A stretch of DNA of 49,014 nucleotides from Arthrobacter mangrovi (GCF_026011795.1 NZ_BRVS01000030.1:1-49014); one strand, 5' to 3'. Counted from the stretch's first letter, positions 1 to 8,950 are shown. The notes: generated by a model not told the origin, from the sequence alone. Made by a program: numbers and translations.

Positions 1-100
1 CACCATCGACACCTCCGGCATCCAGCCCGTGATCCTCAAGAAAAAAGTCGTCCTCAAAAACGACTACATCCACCACGTCGTGGACATCTACCACATCTGA
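1..100 (+). CDS. benB: Benzoate 1,2-dioxygenase small (beta) subunit, 3' end only
   Basis: Only the last 32 codons lie in the window; the reading frame begins at base 2 and ends with TGA at 98-100. The tail contains TIDTSGIQPVILKKK and finishes DIYHI, which I recognise as the C-terminus of aromatic-ring-hydroxylating dioxygenase beta subunits of the BenB/XylY type. In the complete enzyme the alpha subunit BenA carries the Rieske and iron centres and BenB is structural; the complex converts benzoate to its cis-1,2-dihydrodiol. It sits 26 bases upstream of benC, in the canonical benABCD order, so benA should lie just outside the window. Confidence 0.88.
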   Translation, partial: TIDTSGIQPVILKKKVVLKNDYIHHVVDIYHI

Positions 101-126
101 TCCCCTGGCCTGAAAGGAAAATCCTC

Positions 127-1170
127 ATGACCTACAAGGTTGCATTGAGCTTCGAAGACGGCGTCACCCGGTTCATCAAGTGCGGACCGAACGAGACGGT
201 CGCCGACGCCTCCTACAAGGCGCGCATCAACATCCCGCTGGACTGCCGCGACGGCGCCTGCGGCACCTGCAAGTCCCTCTGCGAATCCGGCACCTACGAT
301 GGCGGCGACTACATCGACGAGGCCCTCACCGACGACGAGGCCGAGGCCGGCTACGCCCTGCCGTGCCAGATGACGCCCAAGAGCGACCTGGTGCTGCAGA
401 TCCCCACCACCTCCGACATGGCCAAGACCGGCGCCAGCACCCACCGCGGCACCATCACGGAGATCCGGCGCTACTCGTCGACCACCATCGGCTTCAGCAT
501 GGCGGTCGAGGACCGCGCGGCGCTCTCCTACCTGCCCGGCCAGTACGTGAACATCCAGGTCCCGGGCACTGACGTGGAGCGGTCCTACTCCTTTAGCAAC
601 GGCCCTGACGTTGAGGAAATCTCCTTCCTGGTCAAGATCACGCCGGGCGGGGCCATGTCCACCTACCTCAGCGACCGGGCGGGAGTCGGGGACACCCTGG
701 CCCTGACCGGACCGATGGGTTCCTTCTTCCTCCGCGAGCCCAAGCGGCCGGCGCTCCTGCTCGGCGGCGGCACCGGCCTGGCGCCCCTGCTCGCGATGCT
801 CGAAACCATGACGACGACGGCGCCCGGCCAGCCCGTGCACCTCATCCTGGGCGTGACCACGGATGAGGACCTGGTGGAGCTGGACAAGCTGCGCCACTAC
901 GCGGACACCATCGAGGGCTTCACCTGGGACTACTGCGTCGCCGATCCGGAGAGCGAGGCCCCGAACAAGGGCTACGTCACCGCCCTGATCGAGCCCACGC
1001 ACGTTAACGACGGCGACGTCGACGTCTACCTCTGCGGCCCGCCTCCCATGGTCGAAGCAGTGCGCGGCTTCCTGAAGTCCGAGGGCATCACGCCCGCGAA
1101 CTTCTACTCCGAGAAGTTCGCCCTGGCCGCCGCTCCCGCTACCGGCGACCTCGTCGGGGCCTCCGCGTGA
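127..1170 (+). CDS. benC: Benzoate 1,2-dioxygenase electron-transfer component (ferredoxin/NADH reductase)
   Basis: 347-residue cytoplasmic iron-sulfur flavoprotein that passes electrons from NADH to the BenAB oxygenase. The N-terminal plant-type 2Fe-2S domain has Cys40, Cys45, Cys48 and Cys80 (CRDGACGTC, then ALPC). The FAD domain carries RSYSFSN at about 152-158, and the NAD domain carries LLGGGTGLAP near 211-220 and CGPPPM near 303. Length and domain order match BenC/XylZ. The ATG follows a GAAAGG stretch. Its TGA overlaps the GTG of benD (GTGA), so the two are probably translationally coupled. Confidence 0.95.
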   Translation: MTYKVALSFEDGVTRFIKCGPNETVADASYKARINIPLDCRDGACGTCKSLCESGTYDGGDYIDEALTDDEAEAGYALPCQMTPKSDLVLQIPTTSDMAKTGASTHRGTITEIRRYSSTTIGFSMAVEDRAALSYLPGQYVNIQVPGTDVERSYSFSNGPDVEEISFLVKITPGGAMSTYLSDRAGVGDTLALTGPMGSFFLREPKRPALLLGGGTGLAPLLAMLETMTTTAPGQPVHLILGVTTDEDLVELDKLRHYADTIEGFTWDYCVADPESEAPNKGYVTALIEPTHVNDGDVDVYLCGPPPMVEAVRGFLKSEGITPANFYSEKFALAAAPATGDLVGASA

Positions 1171-1994
1171 GCACCGGCTCCGCATCCGCCCCGGCGGAAC
1201 GGTCCCAAAAGGTCTTCCCCGGGCGGTTCGACGGCAAGGCCGCGGTGGTGACCGGCGCCGCGCAAGGCATCGGCCTGGCGGTGGCCCGCCGGATCAGCGC
1301 GGAGGGCGCCGCCGTCGTGCTGGTTGACCGCTCCGAGCTCGTCCACGAGGTCGCCGCGGAACTGGTCGCGGCCGGCGCCAAGGCCACCAGCGTGACGGCA
1401 GACCTGGAGCAGTTCGCCGGCGCGGAAGCGGCGGTGGCCGAGGCGGTGGCGGCGAATGGCCGGATCGACGTATTGATCAACAACGTCGGCGGCACCATCT
1501 GGGCCAAGCCGTATGAGCACTATGCCGCCGAGGAGATCCAGCAGGAAATCCAGCGCTCCCTGTTCCCGACCCTGTGGACGTGCCGCGCAGCGCTGCCGCA
1601 GCTGGTCGCACAGGGCGCAGGGGTGATCGTGAACGTCTCCTCGGTCGCCACCCGCGGCGTCAACCGGGTCCCCTACGCGGCCGCGAAGGGCGGGGTGAAC
1701 GCGCTCACGCAGTCGCTGGCCCTGGAGGCCGCGCCGCACGGCATCCGCGTCGTCGCCACCGCGCCCGGCGGCACCGAGGCGCCGGTGCGGAAGGTGAAGC
1801 GCGGGCCGGAACCGGAGCAGGAGCAGGAGAAGGCCTGGTACCAGCAGATCGTCGACCAGACGGTGAATTCGTCGCTGCTGAAACGCTACGGCACCCTGGA
1901 TGAGCAGGCCGCAGCCATCGTCTTCCTGGCCTCGGATGAAGCCTCCTACATCACCGGCACCGTCCTGCCCGTGGCCGGGGGCGACTTGGGCTGA
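1167..1994 (+). CDS. benD: 1,6-dihydroxycyclohexa-2,4-diene-1-carboxylate dehydrogenase
   Basis: 275-residue short-chain dehydrogenase/reductase. It oxidises and decarboxylates the benzoate cis-diol made by BenABC to catechol, using NAD+. Visible SDR motifs are the nucleotide-binding TGAAQGIG at 29-36, a structural NNVGG near 105-109, Ser158/159 and the catalytic YAAAK at 170-174. The GTG start overlaps the benC stop by four bases. The position after benC and before the LuxR-type regulator is the order known from Corynebacterium and related actinobacteria, which supports BenD rather than a generic SDR. Confidence 0.93.
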   Translation: MSTGSASAPAERSQKVFPGRFDGKAAVVTGAAQGIGLAVARRISAEGAAVVLVDRSELVHEVAAELVAAGAKATSVTADLEQFAGAEAAVAEAVAANGRIDVLINNVGGTIWAKPYEHYAAEEIQQEIQRSLFPTLWTCRAALPQLVAQGAGVIVNVSSVATRGVNRVPYAAAKGGVNALTQSLALEAAPHGIRVVATAPGGTEAPVRKVKRGPEPEQEQEKAWYQQIVDQTVNSSLLKRYGTLDEQAAAIVFLASDEASYITGTVLPVAGGDLG

Positions 1995-2019
1995 AACTGT
2001 GCCGCGGGGCACATCGGGC

Positions 2020-2025
2020 TAGTCT
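2020..2025 (+). promoter_or_regulatory. Putative -10 element giving a leaderless regulator transcript
   Basis: TAGTCT fits the actinobacterial -10 pattern TANNNT and lies 8 bases before the ATG of the LuxR-type regulator, with no purine-rich ribosome-binding site between them. Transcription would then start at or next to the ATG. No clear -35 was identified. Confidence 0.4.
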
Positions 2026-2033
2026 CGTAGTCT

Positions 2034-4706
2034 ATGGTCCATCGGAATCACCACAGCCTGTTCGTCGGGCGCCAGCAGGAGCTCTCCATTCTCGGGGAGC
2101 TCCTGCAGGACGTTAAACTGTCCCGCTCCAGGACCGCGGTCATCACCGGGCGCAGCGGAACCGGCAAGAGCGCCGTCCTCGACCGGTTCCTCGCCGAACA
2201 CCCGGAGCTGCAGGTCCTGCGCTCCGGCGGCCTGGAATGGGTACGCCCCGAGCCGCGGGCCGGGCTGGGACGGATCGCGGCCGGAGCAGACCCGGCCCGG
2301 CTGGTAGCCTCCCTCCAGGCGCAAGGGCCCGTCGCCGTCGTCCTTGAGGACATCCAATGGGTCGATGCCGAATCCGTGCACGAACTGCTCCAGCTCGCGG
2401 AGGACCCATCCGCCGGCTCGCTGCTCCTGCTGCTGACACTGGACAGCAGCGCTGCCCTGGACCCCGCCACCGCGCGCCACCTGTCCGGCCACTCGATCTC
2501 CAAACTGGCGCTGGAGCCGCTGTCCCCCGCGGAAATCCGGGAGTTGCACGAGCTGCTGACCGGCCGCACCCTCGCCGGCCCCGCGGCCCAGCAGCTGCGC
2601 CGCCACACGGGAGGCAAGCCGGGCTACGTCCGCGAACTGGTACCCGAACTGCCGCCCGCCTTCGCCAGTGTGGGCATGAACCGGCTGCCGGCGCCCTCGT
2701 CGACCGCCGCACAGGTGGCGCGCCAGCTCGAGGCGGCGTCCGCCGACGCGCGGGCGCTGATTGAAGCGACGGCCATCATCGGACAGTCCGGCGATCTCTT
2801 CGACATCGCCGCGATCGCCGAAGTCTCCCGCCCGCTGGCCGTCATGGACGCCGGCGTAGCGACGGGCCTGCTGCGCACGGAGTTCACCGACAGCGCGCAT
2901 CTCCTGGATTTCCGGCTCCCGCTGTTCCGCGCCGCCGTTTACGACACGCTCTCCGGGGAGCGGCGGGCCGCCCTGCACCGGCGGGCTTCCCGAGTCCTCC
3001 CGGACGAGGCCCTGCAGCTTTGGCATCTGGCGCGGTCCGCCCCGGACGCGGACGACGCGCTGGCGGACCGGCTCGACGAGTTCGCCGCCGGCCAGGCGGC
3101 CAACGGGGCGTGGGCTGCCGCCGCGGACGCCCTGCTGGAGGCCAGCCGGCTCAGCACCCAGGCCCGCAACCGGCAGGGCCGCCTGGTCCGGGCGGTAGAC
3201 GCCTTGGTTGGGGCCGGCCGCCTGGTCAAGGCCATCCGCCTGCTGCCGGCGCTGGAAAGCATGCCGGCATCGGCCGAACGGGACGGCGTGCTGGGCTACC
3301 TCGCCGCCTGCCGGGGACGCGAGGCCGAGGCCCGGTTCCATCTGGACAATGCGTGGCGGCGCAGGCCGTCCGGGGACCGCGCCACGGGTGCCAGGATCGC
3401 CCAGCGCCAGGTCATCCACGCGCTGGCCCGGTGGCAGGGTGCCGACATCGTCGAATGGGCCACGCGTGCGGTGGAGCTCGCCGAACCCGGAAGCCCCACC
3501 GCCATCGAGACCAAGGCCATCATCGGCCTGGGCCTGGCAGCCTCGGGCCAGCCGGATGCCGCGCGCAGGCACTACGAGGCCGTGCTGGCCGACGCCCCGC
3601 CGGGCGCGCACAGCCAGCGGGTCCTGCTGGGCAGCGGCTGGACCAGGCTGGCCTTGGACGACCCGGAAACCGCACGGATGCAGCTGGAAGCCGCCGTGCC
3701 CAGCGAGTACCGCTCCGGTTCGCTGCGCATCTCGCTGTGGGCCAGCGCCTGGCTCGCCCGGACGCACTTCACCCTCGGCGACTGGGATGCCGCCCTCGCC
3801 GTCGTGGGTGCGGCGTCGGCCCAGTTGGAACGGGCCCAGCTGGACCTGCTGCGGCCGCTGATCCATTGGACCGGCGTGCAGATCCACGCCCTGCGCGGCA
3901 ACCCGGCGCAGGCGCGGGAACACCTGCTGCTGGGAGCCGCCTTGGCGGAGAATTACGAGAGCATGGTCAATCCCGCCCTGCTGGCCCACGCCCAGCTGCT
4001 GGAGGCCGCCGCCGACTACCAGGGCGTGGTCCGGGTGCTGGCTCCGCTGGCGCAGACCCGTTCGGCCCAGCTGGCCGAACCGTTCTTCTGGATCTGGCAG
4101 GACACCTATGCCAACGCCCTGGTGGTGCTGGACCGAGTCGATGAAGCGTCCGCTTTCCTGGCGCCCTACGAGAGCCTCGCAGCGGAGCGCCGGCACCGCA
4201 CCTCGCTGTCGCAGCTGAGGTCGGTCCGCGGGCGCATCCACGCCGCCAAGGGCGATCTGGACGCCATGCGCCGCTCCTACCAGAGCGGCCTGGGGCAGCT
4301 GGAGGGGCTGTCCGCGCCCTACTACCGGGCGCGCGTGCAGTACTCCTACGGGCAGAGCCTGCGGCGGGCAGGCAAACGCCGGGAATCCGCGGAACAGCTG
4401 GCGGCGGCCCGGCAGGCCTTCGTCCAGCTGAACGCGCAGGTCTACGTGGCGCGCTGCGAACGCGAACTCGTGGCGAGCGGCGTGGACGTGCAGCGCCGGG
4501 ACGACCCGACGGGAACCTCGCTCACGGCCCAGGAGGAGGCCGTCGCCCGGCTCGTCGCGCGGGGGAAGAGCAACCGGGAAGCAGCCCAGGAGCTGATCGT
4601 CTCCGTCAAGACCGTGGAGTACCACCTCACCCGGATCTATGCGAAACTCCAGATCCGGTCCCGCACAGAGTTGGCCGCCCGCTACCGGCCGGAGGATCAG
4701 GCCTAG
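2034..4706 (+). CDS. benR: LuxR-family ATP-binding (LAL-type) transcriptional activator, probable benzoate regulator
   Basis: 890-residue STAND-type regulator. An N-terminal AAA ATPase has Walker A GRSGTGKS at 39-46 and a Walker B region VAVVLEDIQWVD at about 100-111. A long middle part of alpha-helical, TPR-like repeats follows, and a C-terminal LuxR helix-turn-helix (LTAQEEAVARLVARGKSNRE through KTVEYHLTRIY) lies at about 829-884. It follows benD by 39 bases on the same strand. In Corynebacterium glutamicum a LuxR-type BenR follows benABCD and activates it, so the same role is inferred here. The -10-like TAGTCT just upstream suggests it also has its own leaderless transcript. The inducer is unknown. 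Confidence 0.82.
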   Translation: MVHRNHHSLFVGRQQELSILGELLQDVKLSRSRTAVITGRSGTGKSAVLDRFLAEHPELQVLRSGGLEWVRPEPRAGLGRIAAGADPARLVASLQAQGPVAVVLEDIQWVDAESVHELLQLAEDPSAGSLLLLLTLDSSAALDPATARHLSGHSISKLALEPLSPAEIRELHELLTGRTLAGPAAQQLRRHTGGKPGYVRELVPELPPAFASVGMNRLPAPSSTAAQVARQLEAASADARALIEATAIIGQSGDLFDIAAIAEVSRPLAVMDAGVATGLLRTEFTDSAHLLDFRLPLFRAAVYDTLSGERRAALHRRASRVLPDEALQLWHLARSAPDADDALADRLDEFAAGQAANGAWAAAADALLEASRLSTQARNRQGRLVRAVDALVGAGRLVKAIRLLPALESMPASAERDGVLGYLAACRGREAEARFHLDNAWRRRPSGDRATGARIAQRQVIHALARWQGADIVEWATRAVELAEPGSPTAIETKAIIGLGLAASGQPDAARRHYEAVLADAPPGAHSQRVLLGSGWTRLALDDPETARMQLEAAVPSEYRSGSLRISLWASAWLARTHFTLGDWDAALAVVGAASAQLERAQLDLLRPLIHWTGVQIHALRGNPAQAREHLLLGAALAENYESMVNPALLAHAQLLEAAADYQGVVRVLAPLAQTRSAQLAEPFFWIWQDTYANALVVLDRVDEASAFLAPYESLAAERRHRTSLSQLRSVRGRIHAAKGDLDAMRRSYQSGLGQLEGLSAPYYRARVQYSYGQSLRRAGKRRESAEQLAAARQAFVQLNAQVYVARCERELVASGVDVQRRDDPTGTSLTAQEEAVARLVARGKSNREAAQELIVSVKTVEYHLTRIYAKLQIRSRTELAARYRPEDQA

Positions 4707-4748
4707 GGACGGAGCCTCCGGCCGGGCAGGGCCGCCGATCTTGCGGTG

Positions 4749-5027
4749 CTACTTGATCGAGGACGGGTGCTTCGCCAGCGGGATCACGTCGATGTCCATG
4801 TACGGGAAGAGCGGCAGGCCGGAGAGCAGCTCGTGCAGCTCGTCATTGCTTGCGACGTCGAACACCGAGTAGTTGGCGTACTCACCCACTACCCGCCAGA
4901 TGTCAGCCCAGCGCCCGTCCTTCTGCAGCTCCTGCGAGTAGGCCTTCTCCGTCGCCTTGATCGACGCGGCCTCCTCGGCGGGCATGTCTACCGGGAGGTT
5001 TACGTCCATCCGAACCAAAAACAGCAT
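4749..5027 (-). CDS. catC: Muconolactone delta-isomerase
   Basis: 92-residue enzyme that converts muconolactone to beta-ketoadipate enol-lactone in the catechol branch of the beta-ketoadipate pathway. The start MLFLVRMDVNLP and the end LPLFPYMDIDVIPLAKHPS are characteristic of the family, whose members are about 90-97 residues and form a homodecamer. GAGGGA lies 4 bases before the ATG. It is the last gene of a minus-strand catR-catB-catC unit, 42 bases after catB, and converges with the regulator ending at 4706. Confidence 0.95.
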   Translation of the reverse strand: MLFLVRMDVNLPVDMPAEEAASIKATEKAYSQELQKDGRWADIWRVVGEYANYSVFDVASNDELHELLSGLPLFPYMDIDVIPLAKHPSSIK

Positions 5028-5069
5028 GTGCTTCCCTCTATCCGTTTATCCGTTGTGTTTGTTCTTGTT

Positions 5070-6176
5070 CTACTTGGTGTCCTGGCGGTAATGCGCCAGC
5101 TTGGTTTCGTCGATGGCTGCGCCCACGCCCGGCACCTGCCGGACGCCGATCGCGCCGTCCTTGATCACGATCGGCTCGGCCAGCAGGTCGTCGCTCATGT
5201 CGAGGAAGTTGGACAGCTCCCCGGCACGCCGGGAAGACGCCTCGTGGGCGGCGCCGAACGTGACGGTGGCGATGGTGCCGATCTGCGTGTCGATCTGGTT
5301 GCCCATCGTCACGTCCACGCCGAGCCCGGTGCAGAGTCCGAGGATCCGGGTGGCTTCGGTGAAGCCGCTGCGGGCGGTCTTGATGCAGATCGCGTTGCAG
5401 CCCCCGGCGAGCAGTTCGCGGGAGACGTCACCCGCCGTCGGCACGCTTTCATCCCCGACGATCGGGATGGGCGACTTGTCCACCAGCCGCTTCCGGCTCA
5501 TGGTCTCCTTGGCGTCGCACGGTTCCTCGAGCAGGGACAGTCCGAGCCCCTCGGTCCGGCGCAGCACCTCGAGCGCCTCGTTGGCGGTCCACCCGCGGTT
5601 GGCATCCAGGTAGATATCGGTGTCCGCGCCGAGCCCCTCGCGAAGCACATGGCACGCCTCGATGTCGAGCGCCAGCGGCCGCCGGCCGACCTTCAGCTTG
5701 AACGTGTTGATGCCGTAGTCGCTGCGGAAGCGCAGCGCCTCGTCCAGCAGCTTCTGCGCCGGCTGGAAGCCAAGCATGTGGCTGACCTGCATCGAGTCGG
5801 TGTAGCCGCCGAGCATCTGGCTGACCGGCATCCCCGCGGCCTGGCCGAAGATGTCCCAGAGGGCGATGTCCAGTCCGCCCTTGGCCGTCTGGTTGTGGAT
5901 GGTGCGGCCGAGCACCTGGTGGATCTTTTCCCGGTCCAGCGGGTCCAGCCCGATGATGCCGGGCGCGAAGATCTTGTTGATCACCGCGACGATCGAATCC
6001 TGCGTCTCGCCGTAGGTATAGGGGCGCGGCGGGGTGTCCGCGCTGCCGACGATGCCCTCGTCCGTGTGCACGCGGATCAGTACATGGTCCGCCTCCGTGA
6101 CCTGCCCGCTGGCGAACTTCAGCGGCTTGTTGTACGGAATGGAGTAAGGGATGGCCTCGATGCGTTCGATTTTCAC
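5070..6176 (-). CDS. catB: Muconate cycloisomerase
   Basis: 368-residue enolase-superfamily enzyme that lactonises cis,cis-muconate to muconolactone. Family features seen are the KLKVG lysine motif, the metal-binding series DANRGW, LLEEPC and GDESV, and the muconate-lactonizing N-terminal capping domain. I chose the GTG at 6176 (VKIERIEAIPYSIPY): it is preceded by AAGGA and overlaps the stop of the upstream regulator as GTGA. The reading frame stays open to 6263, but that extension lies inside the regulator and has no family similarity. Confidence 0.94.
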   Translation of the reverse strand: MKIERIEAIPYSIPYNKPLKFASGQVTEADHVLIRVHTDEGIVGSADTPPRPYTYGETQDSIVAVINKIFAPGIIGLDPLDREKIHQVLGRTIHNQTAKGGLDIALWDIFGQAAGMPVSQMLGGYTDSMQVSHMLGFQPAQKLLDEALRFRSDYGINTFKLKVGRRPLALDIEACHVLREGLGADTDIYLDANRGWTANEALEVLRRTEGLGLSLLEEPCDAKETMSRKRLVDKSPIPIVGDESVPTAGDVSRELLAGGCNAICIKTARSGFTEATRILGLCTGLGVDVTMGNQIDTQIGTIATVTFGAAHEASSRRAGELSNFLDMSDDLLAEPIVIKDGAIGVRQVPGVGAAIDETKLAHYRQDTK

Positions 6177-7069
6177 GACGTCTGGTCCTTCATAGGTTGG
6201 GAGATTTCCTGCATAAGTTCGATAAAGCGCGCCAGCATCGGCCGCTGGTCGCCGGCCCGCCACGCGACGGCAAGTTCAACCGCCGGCGGATCAGCCAGCG
6301 GCCGGAACACCGTGCCGGCCAGCGAGAAGGTCCGGGTCGCCGCCGGAATCAGCGCTACCCCCGTGCCCGCCGCCACGAAGGACAGCAGCGTGGAGGTCTC
6401 GCGCGCCTCCTGCACGACCGAGGGCGCGAAACCGGCCTTGCGGCAGGCCTCCATGAAGATCCGGTAGACCACGGAATCGCGGGGGTAGGAGATGAACTGC
6501 TCCCCCGCCAGCTGCTGCAGCGACAGCCTTTCCTCGGCGGCGAGCGGATGATCGTGCGGCAGCGCGGCGATGAGTTCGTCCCGCTCCAGGGGGCGCAGTT
6601 CCAGCCGGTCCGAGTCCGCCGGGGGCCGCAGCACGCCCACATCCAGCGCGTGTTCTTCCAGCCCCGAGATCAGCTGCGGAGTGAGCATCTCGCCGCGGAC
6701 CTTCAGCTGCAGCCCCGGCAGCTGCTCCTTAGCCTCGCGGACCACCCGCGGCATCAGCCGGTAGGTGGCGGAGCCCGTGAAGCCGATCCGCAGGATGCCC
6801 TTCACGCCGCTGCCGACCTGGGCAACGTCGGATTCCAGCGATTCAAGCTCCTCGAGGATCCTGCGGCCGCGTTCGAGCAACAGCTCCCCCGCGGCGGTCA
6901 GCTCCACCTTCCGGGTGGTGCGCGCCAGCAGGAGGGTGCCCAGCTGTTCCTCCAGCTGCTTGATCTGCTGGGACAGCGGCGGCTGGGCCATGCGGAGCCG
7001 GTCGGCAGCCCGGCCGAAGTGGCGTTCCTCCGCCACCGCGACGAAGTAGCGCAGATGCCGTAATTCCAT
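6173..7069 (-). CDS. catR: LysR-family regulator of the cat genes
   Basis: 298-residue LysR-type regulator. The N-terminal winged helix-turn-helix MELRHLRYFVAVAEERHFGR continues through AQPPLSQQIKQLEEQLG at 1-60, and the rest is a periplasmic-binding-fold effector domain. I chose the ATG at 7069 because GGAAGGAG precedes it; the in-frame GTG at 7087 would include that site in the protein. CatR/CatM proteins respond to cis,cis-muconate. The unusual point is that the regulator is the first gene of the catabolic operon, overlapping catB by GTGA, whereas LysR regulators are most often divergent from their targets. catR-first orders do occur in Rhodococcus. Confidence 0.85.
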   Translation of the reverse strand: MELRHLRYFVAVAEERHFGRAADRLRMAQPPLSQQIKQLEEQLGTLLLARTTRKVELTAAGELLLERGRRILEELESLESDVAQVGSGVKGILRIGFTGSATYRLMPRVVREAKEQLPGLQLKVRGEMLTPQLISGLEEHALDVGVLRPPADSDRLELRPLERDELIAALPHDHPLAAEERLSLQQLAGEQFISYPRDSVVYRIFMEACRKAGFAPSVVQEARETSTLLSFVAAGTGVALIPAATRTFSLAGTVFRPLADPPAVELAVAWRAGDQRPMLARFIELMQEISQPMKDQTS

Positions 7070-7139
7070 TGGACACGCTCCTTCCACCGGGCTCCGATTC
7101 GTCGTCCCAGATTAGGCCGCCGCGAAGCCCTGCCGGAAA

Positions 7140-7168
7140 TACATATTGACCAGCCATTGATATTCCAA
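7140..7168 (-). promoter_or_regulatory. Candidate promoter of catR-catB-catC
   Basis: Reading the minus strand, TTGGAA (7168-7163) is followed after 17 bases by TATGTA (7145-7140), about 70 bases before the catR ATG. The surrounding A/T-rich stretch, ATTGATATT at 7157-7165, is the likeliest LysR operator region because it differs sharply from the GC-rich flanks. The -10 match is weak. Confidence 0.35.
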
Positions 7169-7273
7169 ACGTCTCAAATGTAGCGCGCAGGGGGCGGCTC
7201 CGGCACCCCTGCGGCGGGCACGACGGCGGGAGCAGGCCTTCCGCCGAGACCGCGCCGGAGGCAGGATGAACCT

Positions 7274-7567
7274 ATGTGGATTGGCTGGATAGAGTTCGAC
7301 CTCCTGCTGGGGGACGTCCACTCCCTGAAGGAGAAGCGGTCTGTGATCAGGCCGATCATCGCCGAGGTCCGCAAGCGGTACGACGTCTCCATCGCGGAGG
7401 TTGGCCAGCACGACCTCTACCGCCGGGCGGAGCTGGGAATCGGCCTGGTCGCCCCGGACCGCGCGCACGTCGTCGAAGTGCTGGACGCCGCGGAGAACCA
7501 CATCGCCTACCGGCCGGGCGTGGACCTGCTCAGTGCCCGGCGCCGGATCATCTCCAGCGATGATTGA
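7274..7567 (+). CDS. DUF503 (YlxP-like) family protein
   Basis: 97-residue protein starting MWIGWIEFDLLLGDVHSLKE. The LGDVHSLKEKRSVIRPI stretch is the family signature of DUF503, small proteins often found in the infB-rbfA translation cluster (B. subtilis YlxP). Biochemical role is not established. The ATG has a weak site (GGCAGGATGAACCT). Here it is away from infB, divergent from catR and 107 bases before the thioesterase, so its context says little. Confidence 0.8.
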   Translation: MWIGWIEFDLLLGDVHSLKEKRSVIRPIIAEVRKRYDVSIAEVGQHDLYRRAELGIGLVAPDRAHVVEVLDAAENHIAYRPGVDLLSARRRIISSDD

Positions 7568-7674
7568 GGACGGTTGGCGGCCTTGCGCGGATGTGACGGA
7601 CCCGGCGGGTGCCTCCGGTCCATGCTTGCTACGGTAGGACGAGACCCGCGCCACAGCCTGGAGGAACCGTGACC

Positions 7675-8100
7675 ATGCCCGCCACCGAAGAGGGATTCGC
7701 CAGCGTCGAGGACCTAATCCGCCATCGCTACTCCTTCGACAAGGCCTCCCAGCACCTGGGCATAGAGGTGGTCTCCGCCGAAGCCGGCCGGGTCACCATG
7801 GCCATGGACGTCCAGGACAGCATGCTCAACGGACACGGCATTCTCCACGGCGGCTACCTCTTCACCCTCGGCGACACGGTATTCGCCTTCGTCTGCGAAT
7901 CCCTCGGCCACCCCTCGGTCTCCCGGCAGGCCGAGATCACCTACATCGCCCCGGGCGGCGCCGGCTCCCGGCTCATCGCCAGCGGGGTGGAACGCACCCG
8001 CTACGGCCGCAACAACATCGTCGACGTGACCATCGAAGACCAGGACGGCCAGCACCTGGCCGAGGTCCGCGTCTTCGGCGTCCTGGTCCCCAAGAAGTAA
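7675..8100 (+). CDS. paaI: Hotdog-fold thioesterase, PaaI type
   Basis: 141-residue hotdog thioesterase. The stretch MLNGHGILHGGYLFTLGDTV is the PaaI signature, with the catalytic-site Asn, His and Asp arranged as in phenylacetate-pathway thioesterases that hydrolyse hydroxyphenylacetyl-CoA and similar acyl-CoAs. GGAGG at 7660-7664 serves either GTG 7669 or ATG 7675; I chose the ATG for its longer spacing. The rest of the paa cluster is not in the window, so the physiological substrate is open. It is 9 bases from the aldo/keto reductase and probably co-transcribed with it. Confidence 0.82.
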   Translation: MPATEEGFASVEDLIRHRYSFDKASQHLGIEVVSAEAGRVTMAMDVQDSMLNGHGILHGGYLFTLGDTVFAFVCESLGHPSVSRQAEITYIAPGGAGSRLIASGVERTRYGRNNIVDVTIEDQDGQHLAEVRVFGVLVPKK

Positions 8101-8109
8101 GGAACCCGC

Positions 8110-8940
8110 ATGGCCCAGGTCCCCGACGTCGTACTTAACAACGGTGTCAGCATTCCCCAGCTCGGCTTCGGCGTCTTCCAGGTCCTTCCCGGCGAAACCC
8201 AGCAGGCGGTCGAGGCGGCGCTGGAGGCCGGATACCGGCACATCGACACCGCTGCCGCCTACCGCAACGAGGCCGGCGTGGGCGCGGCCATCCGGGTCAG
8301 CGGGCTGCCCCGCGAGGAACTGTTCATCACCACCAAGCTGCGCAACGGCGAGCAGCACATGGCCCGCAGCGCCTTCGACGCCAGCCTGGCCCAGCTCAGG
8401 CTGGACTACGTCGACCTGTACCTGATCCACTGGCCGGTCCCGTCGCAGGGGCGGTACGTGGAGGCGTGGAAGGAACTGGAAAAGATCCAGTCCGACGGCG
8501 GCGCCCGGGCGATCGGGGTATCGAACTTCCTGCCGCAGCACCTTGAGGCCCTGCTCGCGGACGCCCGCACCACCCCGGCCGTGAACCAGCTGGAAATCCA
8601 CCCCAGCCTGCAGCAGGCCGCCGCGGTGGAAAAGAGCCGCGCCCTTGGCATGGCAGTGGAGGCCTACAGCCCGCTCGGCCAGGGCGTGGACCTGGACCAT
8701 CCCGTGATCACGTCGCTGGCGGAACAGCGCGGCGCCACCCCCGCGCAGATCATCCTCGCCTGGCACCTGGCGCAGGACACCATCGTGATTCCGAAGACCG
8801 TCAACCAGGCCCGCATGGCGGAGAACCTCGCCGCGGCCGGGATCACGCTGACAGCCGAGGACGTGGCGGCCGTGTCCGCGCTGGAGGCCGGCAACCGGGT
8901 CGGTGCGGATCCGGCGACGGCGGCGTTCACCCAGCTCTAG
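8110..8940 (+). CDS. Aldo/keto reductase (2,5-diketogluconate reductase class)
   Basis: 276-residue NADPH-dependent AKR with a TIM-barrel fold. Seen are GFGVFQV near the N-terminus, the GYRHIDTAAAYRNEAGVG motif holding catalytic Asp and Tyr, YVDLYLIHWP, GVSNF, and the C-terminal cofactor-binding IPKTV with a following NLAAAGITL. Members of this class reduce small aldehydes and ketones, including 2,5-diketo-D-gluconate; the natural substrate cannot be told from sequence. It follows the thioesterase after 9 bases (GTAAGGAACCCGC site). A second, distinct AKR of the same class is encoded at 40848-41681. Confidence 0.88.
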   Translation: MAQVPDVVLNNGVSIPQLGFGVFQVLPGETQQAVEAALEAGYRHIDTAAAYRNEAGVGAAIRVSGLPREELFITTKLRNGEQHMARSAFDASLAQLRLDYVDLYLIHWPVPSQGRYVEAWKELEKIQSDGGARAIGVSNFLPQHLEALLADARTTPAVNQLEIHPSLQQAAAVEKSRALGMAVEAYSPLGQGVDLDHPVITSLAEQRGATPAQIILAWHLAQDTIVIPKTVNQARMAENLAAAGITLTAEDVAAVSALEAGNRVGADPATAAFTQL

Positions 8941-8950
8941 GCATGCGGAC

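Noticed and set aside
2019-4625. 868-residue open frame opposite the LuxR-type regulator
   Set aside because: GC-rich shadow of the plus-strand gene: Gly/Arg/Pro/Gln-rich without any motif, while the plus-strand frame has Walker motifs and a LuxR domain.
6177-6263. 29-residue N-terminal extension of muconate cycloisomerase
   Set aside because: It lies inside the upstream regulator gene; family similarity and AAGGA support the GTG at 6176.
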